Source of the DNA: Eonycteris spelaea
Lineage: Eukaryota; Chordata; Mammalia; Chiroptera; Pteropodidae
Direction: 5' to 3'
Assembly (NCBI GenBank): GCA_003508835.1
Contig: PUFA01000077.1
Span: 8,059,501 to 8,123,500, forward strand
DNA length: 64,000 nucleotides
The notes beneath the pieces were generated by a model that was not told the origin of the DNA, ran no database searches, and was given only the letters and a program-made list of their open reading frames with translations. Positions 46,621 to 57,985 of this stretch are shown in pieces; the first letter of the stretch is position 1; each line of letters starts with the position of its first letter. A program made the position numbers and the translations under genes.

Positions 46621-46964
46621 AAAAAATCTGTGCCTTATTGAACTTTATATCTATATTTTTGACCTAAGGTTTAGTATATCTTGGGGCTCAGATAAAGGAG
46701 GAAGGAAGGAAGGGAAAAAGGAAATTGTCAATAGAACTAATTTATTCTGTAGAATATAGTTCAGAGAAAATATCCCCACAACTTATTGTGGTAAATATTC
46801 ATGAAGAGTAGTTTGGGTTTTTGTTTGTTTGTTTGTTTGTTTGTTTTGAGAAAAATAAAAATCTTGAGTTTTGAACGCAATTTTTTTTGAGCTAGTCCTA
46901 TTCTGAAAATTCTGAGATCGGTCCTTCTGAATCCACCCAGGATTCTCCATGTACATCATCGTTC

Positions 46965-47330
46965 TTTATTTGTATTAGTTAAGATATATATATTTGTCTG
47001 CTATCACAGAGGGCTTCAAAATAAAAGTTAGAAATGGATTTTTCTCTGACATAGCAATTGCTCGGTAGATGTTTTAGAACCAGTGGAATGCCTTGCTCCT
47101 GAAGATTGTCTAAGAGGCCCCTCCTATGCTTCGTCATTCTGCAGGGCACCACCTTCAGTTGCACTGTCTAGGGTGGCTGCCCAGCATTGTGTTCCAGCCA
47201 GTTGAAGAGGGGCAAAGGGTCTTAAGAGCATAATCTGGAAGTTACATACATCACTTCTGTATGCACCTCGTTGGCAGAATTAATCATGTGACCATACTGA
47301 GGAGCAGGTGGGCTATGAAATATGTTCTTA
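46965..47330. mobile_element. Possible old LTR- or DNA-type repeat, unresolved
   Basis: 'ttctgcagggcaccacctt', 'ggaagttacatacatcactt' and 'taatcatgtgaccatactg' have the flavour of a common mammalian repeat with 'cacttctg ... gtcacatggcc' blocks. I could not assign it. Confidence 0.35.
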
Positions 47331-49714
47331 ATTCTGGATGGCTTTGTATCTAGCTACCATTTGAGTGTCAACGTCTAGTTCTAAGGGAAGAAGGGAAAAG
47401 ACTGGATGTTAGGAAATGGCTAATGTGTGTCCTATGCCGCCTTCACAAGTCCCAGTACTTGTGGGAAACCGAGTTCTTGTTCATTTTCCTTGTTTCAAGT
47501 TTTGTATCTTAACGAACTTTGAGGCCTGCAAATTATCGTAACCTTTAAACATATTTTGCCTTATTCTCCATGGTTAGATGTTTTATAGGATTTAACAGAA
47601 AACGGGCTCTTTACAACATTACTTCCTACTTTCATAATTGAAAGTTCATTTCAGTTAAATTACGAAATAAATAGGTTTTGCTGAGCTAGCCTGGAAAACT
47701 GACAACCACTTACAATATTGTTTCTATGGGAAAATGGCTTTGAAGTCTTAAAAGAATCTGACAGAAAATGTACTTTTGGAATTAAACACAGTTGAAAGTT
47801 GGGAACTGCTAAACACACTTAGGTTGACACATATGAAATAACAGACGAAATTTACTGGAACCTTTTCTCAGTGAGGCCTCACACAACACTCAGGCAGCCT
47901 CAGTAAGCAGCCAGGACTAGTCAAGTCCAGATCCAGTTTCTTCCTTTCTCCATATGTTTCTCAGGCACACAACTGTTGGTTTCTCTTTTTCACTTCAAAC
48001 ATTTAGCTTGTCCTTGGAAAGTTGTTTAGTTGGGGAAGTTGTAACTGGAGTAAAATAGCAAACTAGGGAAGGTTATCTCTTTTAAGGAGTTTGAGTCAAC
48101 AAAGGACATAGACCTTAACAACATTTGAGAGACTATTCCAAGGGAGTAATGACCTAACATATCACCTTCTTCCAGATAAGACTAATGCTCCTTAAGATTG
48201 CTTAGAAAAAGCTAAGCTGGTCAAAGGTTCAGGGATTTATTTTAAGTTTTACAGAAAATCACTGGTGAATTGATTGGAACGCAGTAACTCTATGAGATAA
48301 AATCAGAGTGTCAGAACCAATATGAACGCTAGAAGCAGTCATGGCTGTATCTTCTATTTTAAATGTAAGAAATTAAATTCCTGAGTGTGTGTGTGTGTGT
48401 GTTCGTATGTATGTGTGTTGAAATGAGTTGATAAAATTTAGACCATAGAGCTCTGAAAAGGTTTTCTGCTAATTAAAGGGAGCTTTCACAACTTAGAAAT
48501 AAAACAAAATGGCGAGTTAGAATTTTAGCCAGAGAGAAGTATATCTGAAGAGGAATTGAATGGTGATTCTGTATTAAACACAAAGGTGAATGAAGGAAAT
48601 GGAAGGAATCATATGGCCCCACCTAACCACGAGGGAACCAGGAATTTCACTCCTGGAGTAAACCATCTTGGAACAACACAGAAACAGTTGAGATTTCATC
48701 TGTTTATTTGCACAGTCATTAATTAACCCGCTCCTCCAAAGTTACTTCTTGTGCAAGTTGTATGTATTTAGCATTTGCGATATAGCGGTTACTCTATTGG
48801 ACAAGACAAGATTTGTACTCTCATGAACAGTCAATCTAGAGATGATAGGGGATTGAAATAAAGTGTTACATTCTAGAATGGAGGGCTCTGTGAGAAAGAG
48901 AGACAAAAGGCGCTTAACTGTGACGTGGCGGTGGTATGTGTAAAGGGTTTCCAGTGAAGGCTCCCCAGAAGAAGTCACATATAACCAAATGTCTGAAAGA
49001 TGAACAGGGCATCATCAGCTGAAAGCAGGCAGAGTACAATGAGAACTCAAGGTACAAGGAACAGCTTATAAAAAATCACAGAAGCCAAAGCCTGATAAGC
49101 CAGAGGCCAGTGAGGTACACAGACAACCAGTTAGTGCTAGTTACAATGCTAGCTTTAGGCTCTTAAGACAAGACACAATTTCTCTTTCTTTGGAACAGTC
49201 CACCTCACATTTCCGCAAACCAGGATTTTAGAGTAAAGCTATTCAACAGCTGTTCTAAAATCATTAGTGTTATTTTAAAAATAGTTGGCACTCTGCTTTC
49301 TGGGATCAGGAGTGAAATTCCTGGTTCACTTGTGGTTAGGTGGGGCCATATGTTATTTCCTGCCAGTGAGCTGTGAATGGAAGGCGTGTATGTCACTTTT
49401 AGGTTACTCTCTGTGCTTGCTAATGTAAGGTCCTCCAGAGCTGTCTGTCCTTTGTCCATGGCAACCTGGCAGTGCTCTGTATAGTGCCTGCTCCATCATC
49501 CCGGGGCTCAGAGTGAGGACAATACGGAATGGGGGCCCCAACTGGCACATGGTTGACATGTAGTATGAATGATAAATAATTTTCATTGTTGTAAGATAAT
49601 TTTTTGTTCTTCACTGAGACGTGGGAGTTGTTTGTTAAAGCAGCAAAACTTACCGCATTGTGACAGATACAAAATTAGAAACAACATATTTTAAATCAAT
49701 CTAATAACCATTTA
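47331..49714. other. Unique non-coding sequence
   Basis: Only a (GT)n run at about 48384-48420 was recognised. Short minus frames at 48742-49614 lack support. Confidence 0.45.
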
Positions 49715-50011
49715 AGATTCACCCACTGTGTTGAGTGCCATGGATATAAAGACTGGAGAGACTTGTGCCCTGGCCGCCAGGCACTGGGGGGGACACTCAC
49801 GATCAAATCAATTGGACGCTTATGAGGTCACTGATAGAAGCCCAGGCCTTGTGGGAGCATCGTAGGAGAACAGTGTATTTCAGCTCACAGGGGTATAGAG
49901 GTGAAGGAAGTTGAAACTTATTCTGGAAAGGTGTGTAGGAGGAAGCCAGGTTGAAAAGATGGGAAAGGAGGCTCTAGGCAATGAAAAGAGCAGGACAAAT
50001 GATATAGGGAG

Positions 50012-50268
50012 ATTGTGCCTACAAGGGTGCACGTTTGGGTCTCCCTTAAATTTATATGGTGAAACCTAACCTGCAGTGGGATGTTTTTTGCAGACGGGGT
50101 GGAGGCCTCACGTATGGGGTTACAGTGAGAAGGCCCAGGAATTGGGCTCTCTGCAGGCACCATGAACTTCGACTTCTCAGCCTACCGAACTGTGAGAAAT
50201 AAGTTAATGTTGTTTCGAAGCCACGCAGTCTGTGGACTTGTGTTATAGCAGTCTAAACAGACTAAGCA
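50012..50268 (+). mobile_element. MLT1-type MaLR LTR, diverged
   Basis: 'taaatttatatggtgaaacc' 'taacctgcagtgggatg', then 'cctaccgaactgtgagaaat' and 'cgaagccacgcagtctgtgg' and 'gttatagcagtctaaacag' are MLT1 landmarks. Confidence 0.8.
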
Positions 50269-50930
50269 AACGGACTAAGAAATCCTGGTGGATTTCCTGT
50301 AGAAGCCAAATCAGGTGGGAAAATAAATTAAAAAATGAAGATTTTAAAAGGTGGAAATAAGTAAAACAGAAACAAACAGCAACCAACCAAGTATAGCTAG
50401 TAGGAGGAACAATCTCTTATTTCTTGGGAATTCTGCCCGGCGAGGGCCCAGTGGAGCTATGGGCTTCTACTTGAGCTTCATGTCTAGGCCCTGAACATCT
50501 AAGGGCCTCTCTTAATCTCTGGAAAGGAAGCAGAGGACAGTGACGCACCTACCGGACACCTCCACACACACTTCTAAAGACCAGAAACATCTTAGAGCCA
50601 AGGTGTGTGACTAGATGTGCTTCCAATGGCTCGTTAACAAGAAGAGAAACCAGATGGAACAAGAGTTTCAACTTACCACGTGGCTGTAACAGTTAGAGGG
50701 GCTGTTTGTGCTTATTTGGGCATAGGCAGAGTGTACAAGTTGTTCCTGTTTTCCTAAAACCTGCTCCTGGTTACCTCACTACTATCTGGTAGCCATGCAT
50801 CCAATTGCTAATTTTTCTTAATTAAATATATAACAGTTTTTAAAATAACTTCTCTACCCATTCTAATTAGATGTTGGTGATTTGGCTTTCTCTGCTAATT
50901 ACCACTTATCTTCCTTCCGAAGACTATATA
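50269..50930. other. Unique non-coding sequence
   Basis: Nothing recognised. Confidence 0.45.
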
Positions 50931-50932
50931 TA

Positions 50933-51090
50933 CAAAACTATATATATATGTATTTATATGCACACATGCATATATGTGTGAACATATGTATGTGCATATA
51001 TATGTTTATACACACATGGACAAGCACACATGCGTGCATGTGCACGCGCGCGCACACACACACACACACACATATATAAGTATATATAAT
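50933..51090 (+). repeat. Alternating purine-pyrimidine tract (TA, CA, CG, TG steps)
   Basis: TATATG and CACATG steps lead into a strictly alternating core with CGCGCGC (about 51045-51055), followed by (CA)n and TATATA. The 65-codon + and 85-codon - frames are low-complexity artefacts. Confidence 0.93.
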
Positions 51091-51399
51091 TGGAATTTTA
51101 ATAACCTGCCTCTTGGGAGACTGCATCATTGATAAAAATACCCCTGCCTTTGGTTGGTGGTTTTCTGAGATTTTAATTTCAATAGCATTTTCCATATTAG
51201 GCTGCTTTCATCTCAGGAAATAATTATATCCAGGTTTGACTCTGGGTCTCCGGGGCAATGACTAACCACAATGGGTCTCTTCCTGAATGGAAAAAGAAAA
51301 TTGAAAAAAAAAATAATAAAAGCCCAACACACCAAACCCCAAATTATCTAAATGCATTTTCAACAAAAAGCTTGGTAGCTTGATAAAAACGATGACTTT

Positions 51400-51881
51400 T
51401 AAAAGAAAAATCCATTGAAAAATCCCATTTCCTATCCTGTAAGCTTAGGGGAATAAATTGCACTCGGGGGAGGGAGGAGGGAAGCGCCTTTCGACGTGTA
51501 ATAAAGCAGGTGGCCTCATTTGAATTTTCCCATTAGGTCTCCCGGAGCGATCTCAGAAATATGTTGCCCTTGCAAACTGTAACTCAGCCTTGGTTCTCTG
51601 ACTCCAGGACTCGCAGTTTTTCATGCAGCAGAATTAAAGTCTGGACTGCTTGAAATGTCCAGCAGGAAGTTATTTGTTATTGTGTTGGGTTTCCGACTTG
51701 CCATAAAATATTAAATACAGCTCTTATTTTCCCCAGAATATTCATAATCTGATTTGCTAGTGGGCAAGTGCCTTCCCTCCCAACCAGCCTTCTCTTTTTT
51801 CCCCTCGTTGTGTTTTCCCACCCGAGGACCAGTGGGGATGCTGCCATACCCATGCAGGGACTGGGCTTTCTAGATAGACAT
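51400..51881. other. Unique sequence, possible conserved non-coding block
   Basis: No transposon recognised. The stretch is of even composition, has few repeats and includes a purine-rich run at 51465-51484. It has no open exon. It sits directly left of the nested inverted repeats at 51882. Confidence 0.3.
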
Positions 51882-51968
51882 CCGATGCTGCTCGGCATTT
51901 GGGACGACATTCGTCCCAAATGTACGCCTCCCAGAGGAGGTGCGATGACGTATGCTGTGAAGCATCGG
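51882..51968. other. Nested inverted repeats, candidate structured element
   Basis: A perfect 12-bp hairpin 'catttgggacga' / 'tcgtcccaaatg' with a 3-nt loop lies at 51896-51922. A second hairpin, 'cctcc'/'ggagg', lies at 51927-51940. An outer 8-bp stem 'ccgatgct' (51882-51889) / 'agcatcgg' (51961-51968) closes both. A further hairpin 'atgct'-'gtga'-'agcat' (51952-51965) would compete with the outer stem. Function unknown: it may be a remnant of a DNA transposon end, a cluster of factor sites (a 'tgacgta' CRE-like site is inside), or an RNA structure. Confidence 0.6.
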
Positions 51969-51973
51969 TTGTA

Positions 51974-52170
51974 TTCATTCATTCATTCATTCATTCAACA
52001 AATAAGTATTGAAGAAACCTGAAATGAGACAGCAGTCATGGCCCTTCCCTCATACAGGATTCATCAGAAGAGAGACATTGAAATAATAATGAACAAATCA
52101 TTAATTAGTTGCAAAAGTGCTATGAGAGAGAAGTATAAGAAACAATAAGAAGGCAAATCCAAGGGGTTCA
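51974..52170 (+). mobile_element. (ATTC)n and ancient interspersed repeat fragment
   Basis: Six ATTC units lead to 'caacaaataagtattgaaga' and 'atggcccttccctcataca', as in the repeat described at 16005. Confidence 0.6.
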
Positions 52171-52383
52171 AAAATGTGGGCACTCCACATAGGCTAATAC
52201 CTTGTTGTGCTTTCAAACAGATTTAAAAAAAAATACCTTTTCACCGTTTATTTAATGGAAGCAGGAAAAAACTGATTTTTAAAAAATTTACTCCATTCCA
52301 CTAAAGGAACAGCAAGCAATCTCTTTGCAGGATGTGTATGAGAGAGATACTACATACCGATCCAGGCAGGCATAGTTTTATGC

Positions 52384-53060
52384 TTTTTTTTTTTTTTTTT
52401 TTTAACTAGCAGCCTGTGCAGAGTGATGGATCCACTGGTCAGGGGAGGACAGACGCTCCAGCTACCTGCCTTTCATCTTTGTTTAGGGTGGTGACCCAGT
52501 CCCAGTATCTGGATCCTTGGGACACAATTTCCCACCTACACCATAGCTTGGGAGCTTGTAGAATCTTCCAACCTACAGTCTTTCCTCTTATTTTCCTGCT
52601 GCACGCATTGGACCTGTATGGCCATGTGGCCCCATAGGACGCTGTTAGGGATTCCCAGAAATAACAAAGTGAGATTTTGGGGGTGATTGGGGAGCATCCT
52701 AAAGTGAGGGTAGAAGAAAAGAGGCAAGAAATAAAGAAAGGCATTTGTTACTGGCAGTGCCACCCCATCCATTACCACGGCCTAGTGAAGAGTTGTGAAT
52801 TCTCAACCAAACAGCTGATGTAATGGATGTTTGTGGAAGAGTCTCGGGTACCTAGAACACATGCAAAGTCTAAACACGTCTTCCTTTTGCTCTGGTCACC
52901 CATGTTCTTCAGCAACACCATGATGCTGTACTTTTGACGCCTTCTAACGCCCCAGCCTAACCTCAACCTGTATCCAGACAGCTCGATGCTCCGGCCAGCA
53001 GGCTGACCATGAGGATGTGCGTGGCCGTGGGCCACACTGTGCAAGTGGCCGTGGTGCTCA
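52384..53060 (-). pseudogene. Possible retrocopy with A-tail, parent not identified
   Basis: A run of about 20 T at 52384-52403 would be the poly(A) tail of a minus-strand retrocopy to its right. Minus frames at 52439-52744, 52536-52778 and 52772-53044 lie there. I recognise no parent, see no AATAAA close to the tail, and found no target duplication. An alternative is a simple T run next to unique sequence. Confidence 0.25.
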
Positions 53061-54400
53061 TATGTGGGTGGGTTCTTTAGTGCTGCACGTCATTTTGATT
53101 CCTTTGGATTGTGGTACGTGTATAAGTGTTACCTCCTAACATCTGATCAGGGAGATCATTGGAGGTAGGATCTGTGTTTGACCCACGTGTGTCCCCCTAA
53201 CCCACCATAGGTGTCCAATAAGTGGTCGATGCATAAATAAAGAAACTTCTTCTGGCCGGCTCTTGCTGGGCTGTCCCAGACACTGGGAACTGATGCAAAG
53301 TCTTTCAATCCGAAAAGAAAACCCTGATAGCAGCAGAGCCTCAATTGGCTTGGCTGGAAGGGTGGGCGGGGCAAACAGAGGGCACAGCCACAGAGCCCGT
53401 GGTGTGCGTGCAGCCAGACTTATGAGAAACGTATTTTGAATTAATCAAAATGGTATTCCAAAATAGTTCCACCCATGAATTCGCTTCCGCTGACTGAAGC
53501 AGAATCAATATTCTGAACATTTCTGGCAAAATGTTTTCTGCATTTCTGTAGTTCTTGTTCTCACTTAAGTTTTCTTTTGCAGTTTCCCCAGCCAGGCAAC
53601 ATCTTGGGAAGGATGTTGAAGGATCCAAAATATAGATATTAAAATAAGTAATTTGCTCCCATCTCACCCCGGATCATTGGGATTCAGAATCTCAGCTGAC
53701 TGCTGATAATACGCATCTCTTTAAAAAACGCATCACAAGTGGGCTCAGCTGAGCAAGGAAATATTTGCTTTAATTTACACTCAACAGTGTCATCTATTTT
53801 TTCTGGAACCAAAGCCATATTACATAAGGTCTTGCAAACCATTATAAAGTTTCTACACATTTTGGCCATTTTAGACTTTCAATGTCCAGGGAATGAATTA
53901 GCTTCCCCCCCCCCACCCCAACAAACAAACAAACAAAACCCCCACAGAACTAGCAAGTATCTTTGCCACTTCCACATCCTGTTACTTCTATGAACTTGAA
54001 GCACTGTGACCTCTCCCCACTCTAGTGTCCCCACTGACATTTTGGGATTCCCCCCGGTTAAGCGGGCACTTCTCCCCTTGTTATTCCTGATGGGCCGCTG
54101 CTCTCGGCCCTCGTGGGCCTGCACAGGGCAGGAATCGGGCCTCCTCTGAGGGCTGGCAAGCTCGGATCTGGCCGCAGGCCTCTGGCTCCACGGCTGTCCC
54201 CTGCCAAAGCTCCCTGAATCTCGGAGATGATGCCAGGCCTGGCTGGAATGATTGCGAGTGAGGAGAACACAGACCCACAAAGGCCAGGCCTGCTGTGCCA
54301 GGCCTCAGGCTCTGAAGCCTGGGTCCACTGACTGAGCACAAAGAAATCTTTCTTCCTGTCTTTCTGCCTGAATAGAGGCTCTAGGATGGGCGTTGATGGC
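53061..54400. other. Unique non-coding sequence
   Basis: No repeat assigned except a C run with (AAAC)n at 53905-53938. The GC-rich part at 54060-54320 has three overlapping minus frames without exon signals. Confidence 0.45.
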
Positions 54401-54404
54401 GGAG

Positions 54405-54600
54405 GTTAAAATATGGGCTTTGGAGTTACTCAGAAAGAGATTTGAATTTCCATTCAAACTTACATGGTGTGTGACATTAGGTAACTGGCTGACTCTTTCT
54501 GAGCCTGAGTTCTGTGCCTATAAAATGGAGATGCTGATATTAACCTGGTAGAACTGTAATAAGTATATGAGATGAGGCATGCAAAATTAGTGCAGGGTCT
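54405..54600 (-). mobile_element. MIR SINE
   Basis: Antisense MIR: 'gggctttggagttactcag', 'ggtgtgtgacattaggtaac', 'tctgagcctgagttctgtg', 'cctataaaatggagatgctg'. Confidence 0.85.
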
Positions 54601-55400
54601 GGCTCCAAACAAATGGTTAATTAATTAAGGATGATTTCACTGGGCTTTTGCTAGATGATTTGCATCTCTCTTTCTCCTCCTCTTCCTCCGAAAGGACACA
54701 TAATGTTACAGAAACTGCTCAGCTCGCCCGGGCTGGCGGTGGAGCAGCATCACATGCTCGTGCTGCATGGCCCGGATTACATCAGAGGCTCCATCACACC
54801 TGCGCTTCCCAGCGCGCCTCCCGTCACCTTCAAACACAGCCTCCGTCTGGCACAAAGACCAAGAAGAGTTTCCGGTCCCTTGAGGTTGGAGAAGAAAGCA
54901 ACTGCGTAGAAACAAGCTATTAATATTAATGTTCCAGGAAAAGGAGAAGAGAGAAAGGACACGGGCTCCCAGAAAGAATGACTCCATATGGCTTTGATGT
55001 GTTCCTTTCGGGAGCAGCGCGGAGAATACAGAATAGCGAGGAGGAGGGAAGTGAGGAGGTGGAGGTGGCCCGGCTGCATCTGAGAAATTACGTGAGCCGT
55101 GGGAGTAGGTTCTGTCTAGACAAAAAGCCAGCCAGCCACACTGCCATCTGCAACCATCAGAGAACAAGCCGGAAGGGAAAAGGACCCCCTCCACCAGCCC
55201 ACCCAATGCCCTGGTTGTTGCAAGGAGAGGGTGTGGGATATTTTCCGTAAAAGGCTCTTGTGCTAACCTTGGGGGTGCCTGATATTCCTGAGAACCTTCC
55301 CAAGGGTCTCTTTTGTGCAGACTTCTGCAGGCAAACTTGTTTTAGCCTCTCCTTTGCGGTCCTGTTGTAGCTTTTAATATCTCGTACGGATATTACGGTC
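54601..55400. other. Unique sequence, possible conserved non-coding block
   Basis: No transposon recognised. The stretch contains an octamer-like 'atttgcat' (54659-54666) and a GC-rich part from 54720 to 54850. The 166-codon minus frame at 54706-55206 has low-complexity proline runs and no exon signals that I can support. Confidence 0.3.
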
Positions 55401-55404
55401 TGAT

Positions 55405-55545
55405 ACTCAAGAGCTTAGTCTTTGCAGTTTGGCCTCGATTTAAATCCTGTCTCTATCTCTGTCTGGCCAGTGCCCTGGTGGGCAAATTGCTCTACATCTG
55501 GGATCGTCTGTTTCCTCTTCTATGTTAAGTAGTAGCAAGTGAGGA
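55405..55545 (-). mobile_element. MIR SINE
   Basis: 'gcctcgatttaaatcctgtc', 'ggtgggcaaattgctctac' and 'ctgtttcctcttctatgtta' are antisense MIR landmarks. Confidence 0.6.
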
Positions 55546-55894
55546 AGTAGTTTGTGGACGGGACCTAACATCCGTGGCTGGCATTTTGAGTGCTGGAGCC
55601 CGTTCCCTTTCTCTTCCTGGTACCAGAGACAGCAGAGAGCCAGGTGTCAAGGACCTCCATCAAAGGGGAAACTCCTGGATAATACATTACTCGAGGTACA
55701 GGTATTGATTCAGGCTGTGTTGAAGGAAGCAAGCTTCCTTGGAACACTGCAGGTAAAGCCTCCATACATTGAATTTGAACTTTTTGCATAAGTAGAAACT
55801 GAGGATTTTCCCCCCTCAAAGTAAAAAAGATCTCTGATACATGAAGAAATATTCCAGCCTGGGGTGTATGGGAGGCATGACATTAAATTAAAGG

Positions 55895-56050
55895 AGTTTA
55901 AGAATTGCTAATTATGGGATAGGATAAAGTTGTTAGCTAACATGATTATAGTGGTGCTCATATTGCAATATATAAGTGTATCAAATCAATACACTACACA
56001 CCTTAAACTTACCCATGTTATATGTCAATTACATCTCAATTTAAAAAAAA
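55895..56050 (+). mobile_element. L1 3' UTR end with A tail
   Basis: 'gtgctcatattgcaatatat', 'aagtgtatcaaatcaataca', 'accttaaacttacccatgtt' and 'atatgtcaattacatctcaa' are the end of a Laurasiatherian L1 3' UTR, and an A run follows at about 56041-56051. Confidence 0.88.
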
Positions 56051-56429
56051 AACTTAGAAAAGGCAAAAAGGAAATAATTAGATAATATCTGTCTAAATAT
56101 TTTCATCATTTCCTTTGTGATGAGGAATTGTGGATGGGCAGCAAATGCCTACCGAACAATATCTATAGTTTGTTGCACGTTATAAACCACTAGTTCATTG
56201 TCCAGTAGACTCTATTTGTCATACTATACGGTGGCATTAGTCTTGTTCAAGTATTTTTTTGGATCATGTTTATAGAGAGTTTCACATTAAATAATCTTTT
56301 GGATATTAAACCCAACGTGTATGAGCTGTATCTGAATATCATTCCCAACATTCAGTTGTCTAGAAAGAGCAAAATCGCATTAGGTAAATCCCCTTAAGAA
56401 TGCTGCATTAGAGAAAATATTTGCTTAAG

Positions 56430-57060
56430 TATCCAAGGAATGGGGAAGGCCCTTCTATACAAGACATAAAATCCAAAGGGTGTAAGAGAAAGGATGGACA
56501 AGTTTGGCTACACAAAAATGGAACATTTCCGTCCAGGGGGAAAAAAAACAGCATAAAGAATTTTCTCAATAAATAATGAGGTATTATAAGTCAATAAAAG
56601 ATCACTTGGTTAATAGGAACATGAATAGGCAAAAACGTGAACAGGCTGATTGATGAAAACGAAATAAAATTGGTTTATTAGCATATGAAGTAAAATGCTT
56701 GGTGTCACAATTACAGAAATGGACGTTACAACAGCAAAGAGAAGTTTGTCCAGGTTGGATTGGCAAATGCCAGTTTGATGATCATCATATTGGCACGATG
56801 TGAAGAAATGTGTTCGCGTCAAAGATTGGTGTAAATTTTTGGAGGGCAGCTTGACAATAACTATCAAAACTCTAAAAATAATGCTCGGTTAAGACTAATA
56901 TTTTAAAAACATGTTAAATAATTTATTTTATTGACACACATGCTCATATGAGCAAAGATATATGTGCAAAGATGGTTTTTGCAACACGTAGTTATACCAA
57001 AAACTAGCGAGAAACTTAAATAAATGACTATACTCTGTAAAATGGAATACTACACATACC
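56430..57060 (+). mobile_element. Old L1 LINE, sense, ORF2 3' part
   Basis: 'aaggatggacaagtttggct', 'gtcaataaaagatcacttgg' and 'gaacatgaataggcaaaaac' recall the region before the ORF2 end, and 'taaaatggaatactacac' the end itself. Strongly decayed. Confidence 0.65.
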
Positions 57061-57104
57061 TATATTCTGTCCACTCCTACGTCTTGGAATTAATCATATC
57101 TTTC

Positions 57105-57250
57105 CATACCCATCTTTAACCATTTTTATTGGCAGTGTAACACATGTGGAAAAGTGCGCAAAACAATATTACAGTTCAACAAATTGTGACAAAATGAATA
57201 TCCTGTAACTACTAATCTGATTAAGAAACAGAACATTATCCATATGCTTT
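57105..57250 (-). mobile_element. Old L1 LINE 3' UTR fragment, antisense
   Basis: 'catttttattggcagtgtaa', 'aaagtgcgcaaaacaatat' and 'taagaaacagaacattatcc' follow an antisense L1M 3' UTR. Confidence 0.6.
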
Positions 57251-57274
57251 CTTTTTACCTGCAAGACGATGGAT

Positions 57275-57430
57275 GATTTCTTTCATTCTCAGCCTCTGTT
57301 TCTTTACCTATAAATTGGGACATTGGAAATCAATCCATTGTTCTCTCCTATCTCACAAGTGCTTGTGAGGGCTGCACAAGTTAATGCTACCGTGTTGCTC
57401 GTAAGTGACAAGGAGCTCTGCAAATGGGGA
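57275..57430 (-). mobile_element. MIR SINE
   Basis: 'ctcagcctctgtttctttac', 'ctataaattgggacattgg' and 'cacaagtgcttgtgagggct' follow the antisense MIR 5' half. Confidence 0.65.
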
Positions 57431-57810
57431 AGATGGTGACCGTTTGGTTTTGATTGATGTGTGAGGCCTACAAAGACATCTTGCTTAAGGTCATTTCTAA
57501 TGGCCTTCACTGCCTTGAGAAGACAGGATGTAAGGGAAACAGTGGTCTTCCGAATGGGATTAACTGTCCGTCAGCATTCTTCTCGTGGTCTTGATACAGA
57601 GCGGCCCAGTCCAACTTGCCCTGAGAAGAAACGAGCATCTCGTTTCTCTGAACCTATGCGTTCTGGCAGGACACTGCAGGGATGGAGTCATGCCAGCTTC
57701 TGGGACTTCCTGAGAGCTGTCCCTTTGTTGGAATGGTGGTGTGTGACTAGGGAGGGGTCACCTTGCAGTAGTTGCAAGGGATATAAAGCAATACTCTAGC
57801 CCCGCCAGTT
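57431..57810. other. Unique non-coding sequence
   Basis: The 112-codon frame at 57461-57799 is open but has no domain, no donor or acceptor in phase, and no recognisable homology. I do not call it. Confidence 0.4.
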
Positions 57811-57814
57811 CCTT

Positions 57815-57985
57815 CTGATGACATGTTAGCCATGTGACCTCGGACATGTCGATCAACCTCAGTGAGCCGGATTATCTATCTCTTTGAGGTTATGCCTGGC
57901 CCAATCTCATAGGGGACTTTGCGGGTCAGGGTGAGATGATCCACATAAAGAGGTGCCTCACTTGACCAGTGCTCAGGAACGTTTG
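57815..57985 (-). mobile_element. MIR SINE
   Basis: 'gccatgtgacctcggacatg', 'tcgatcaacctcagtgagcc' and 'gggtcagggtgagatgatcc' keep antisense MIR order. Confidence 0.65.

Noticed and set aside
51465..51484. G-quadruplex motif
   Set aside because: Only three runs of at least three G are present, so the usual four-run pattern is not met.
54706..55206. 166-codon open frame on -
   Set aside because: Overlaps other frames, has proline-run low complexity and no exon signals or recognisable homology.
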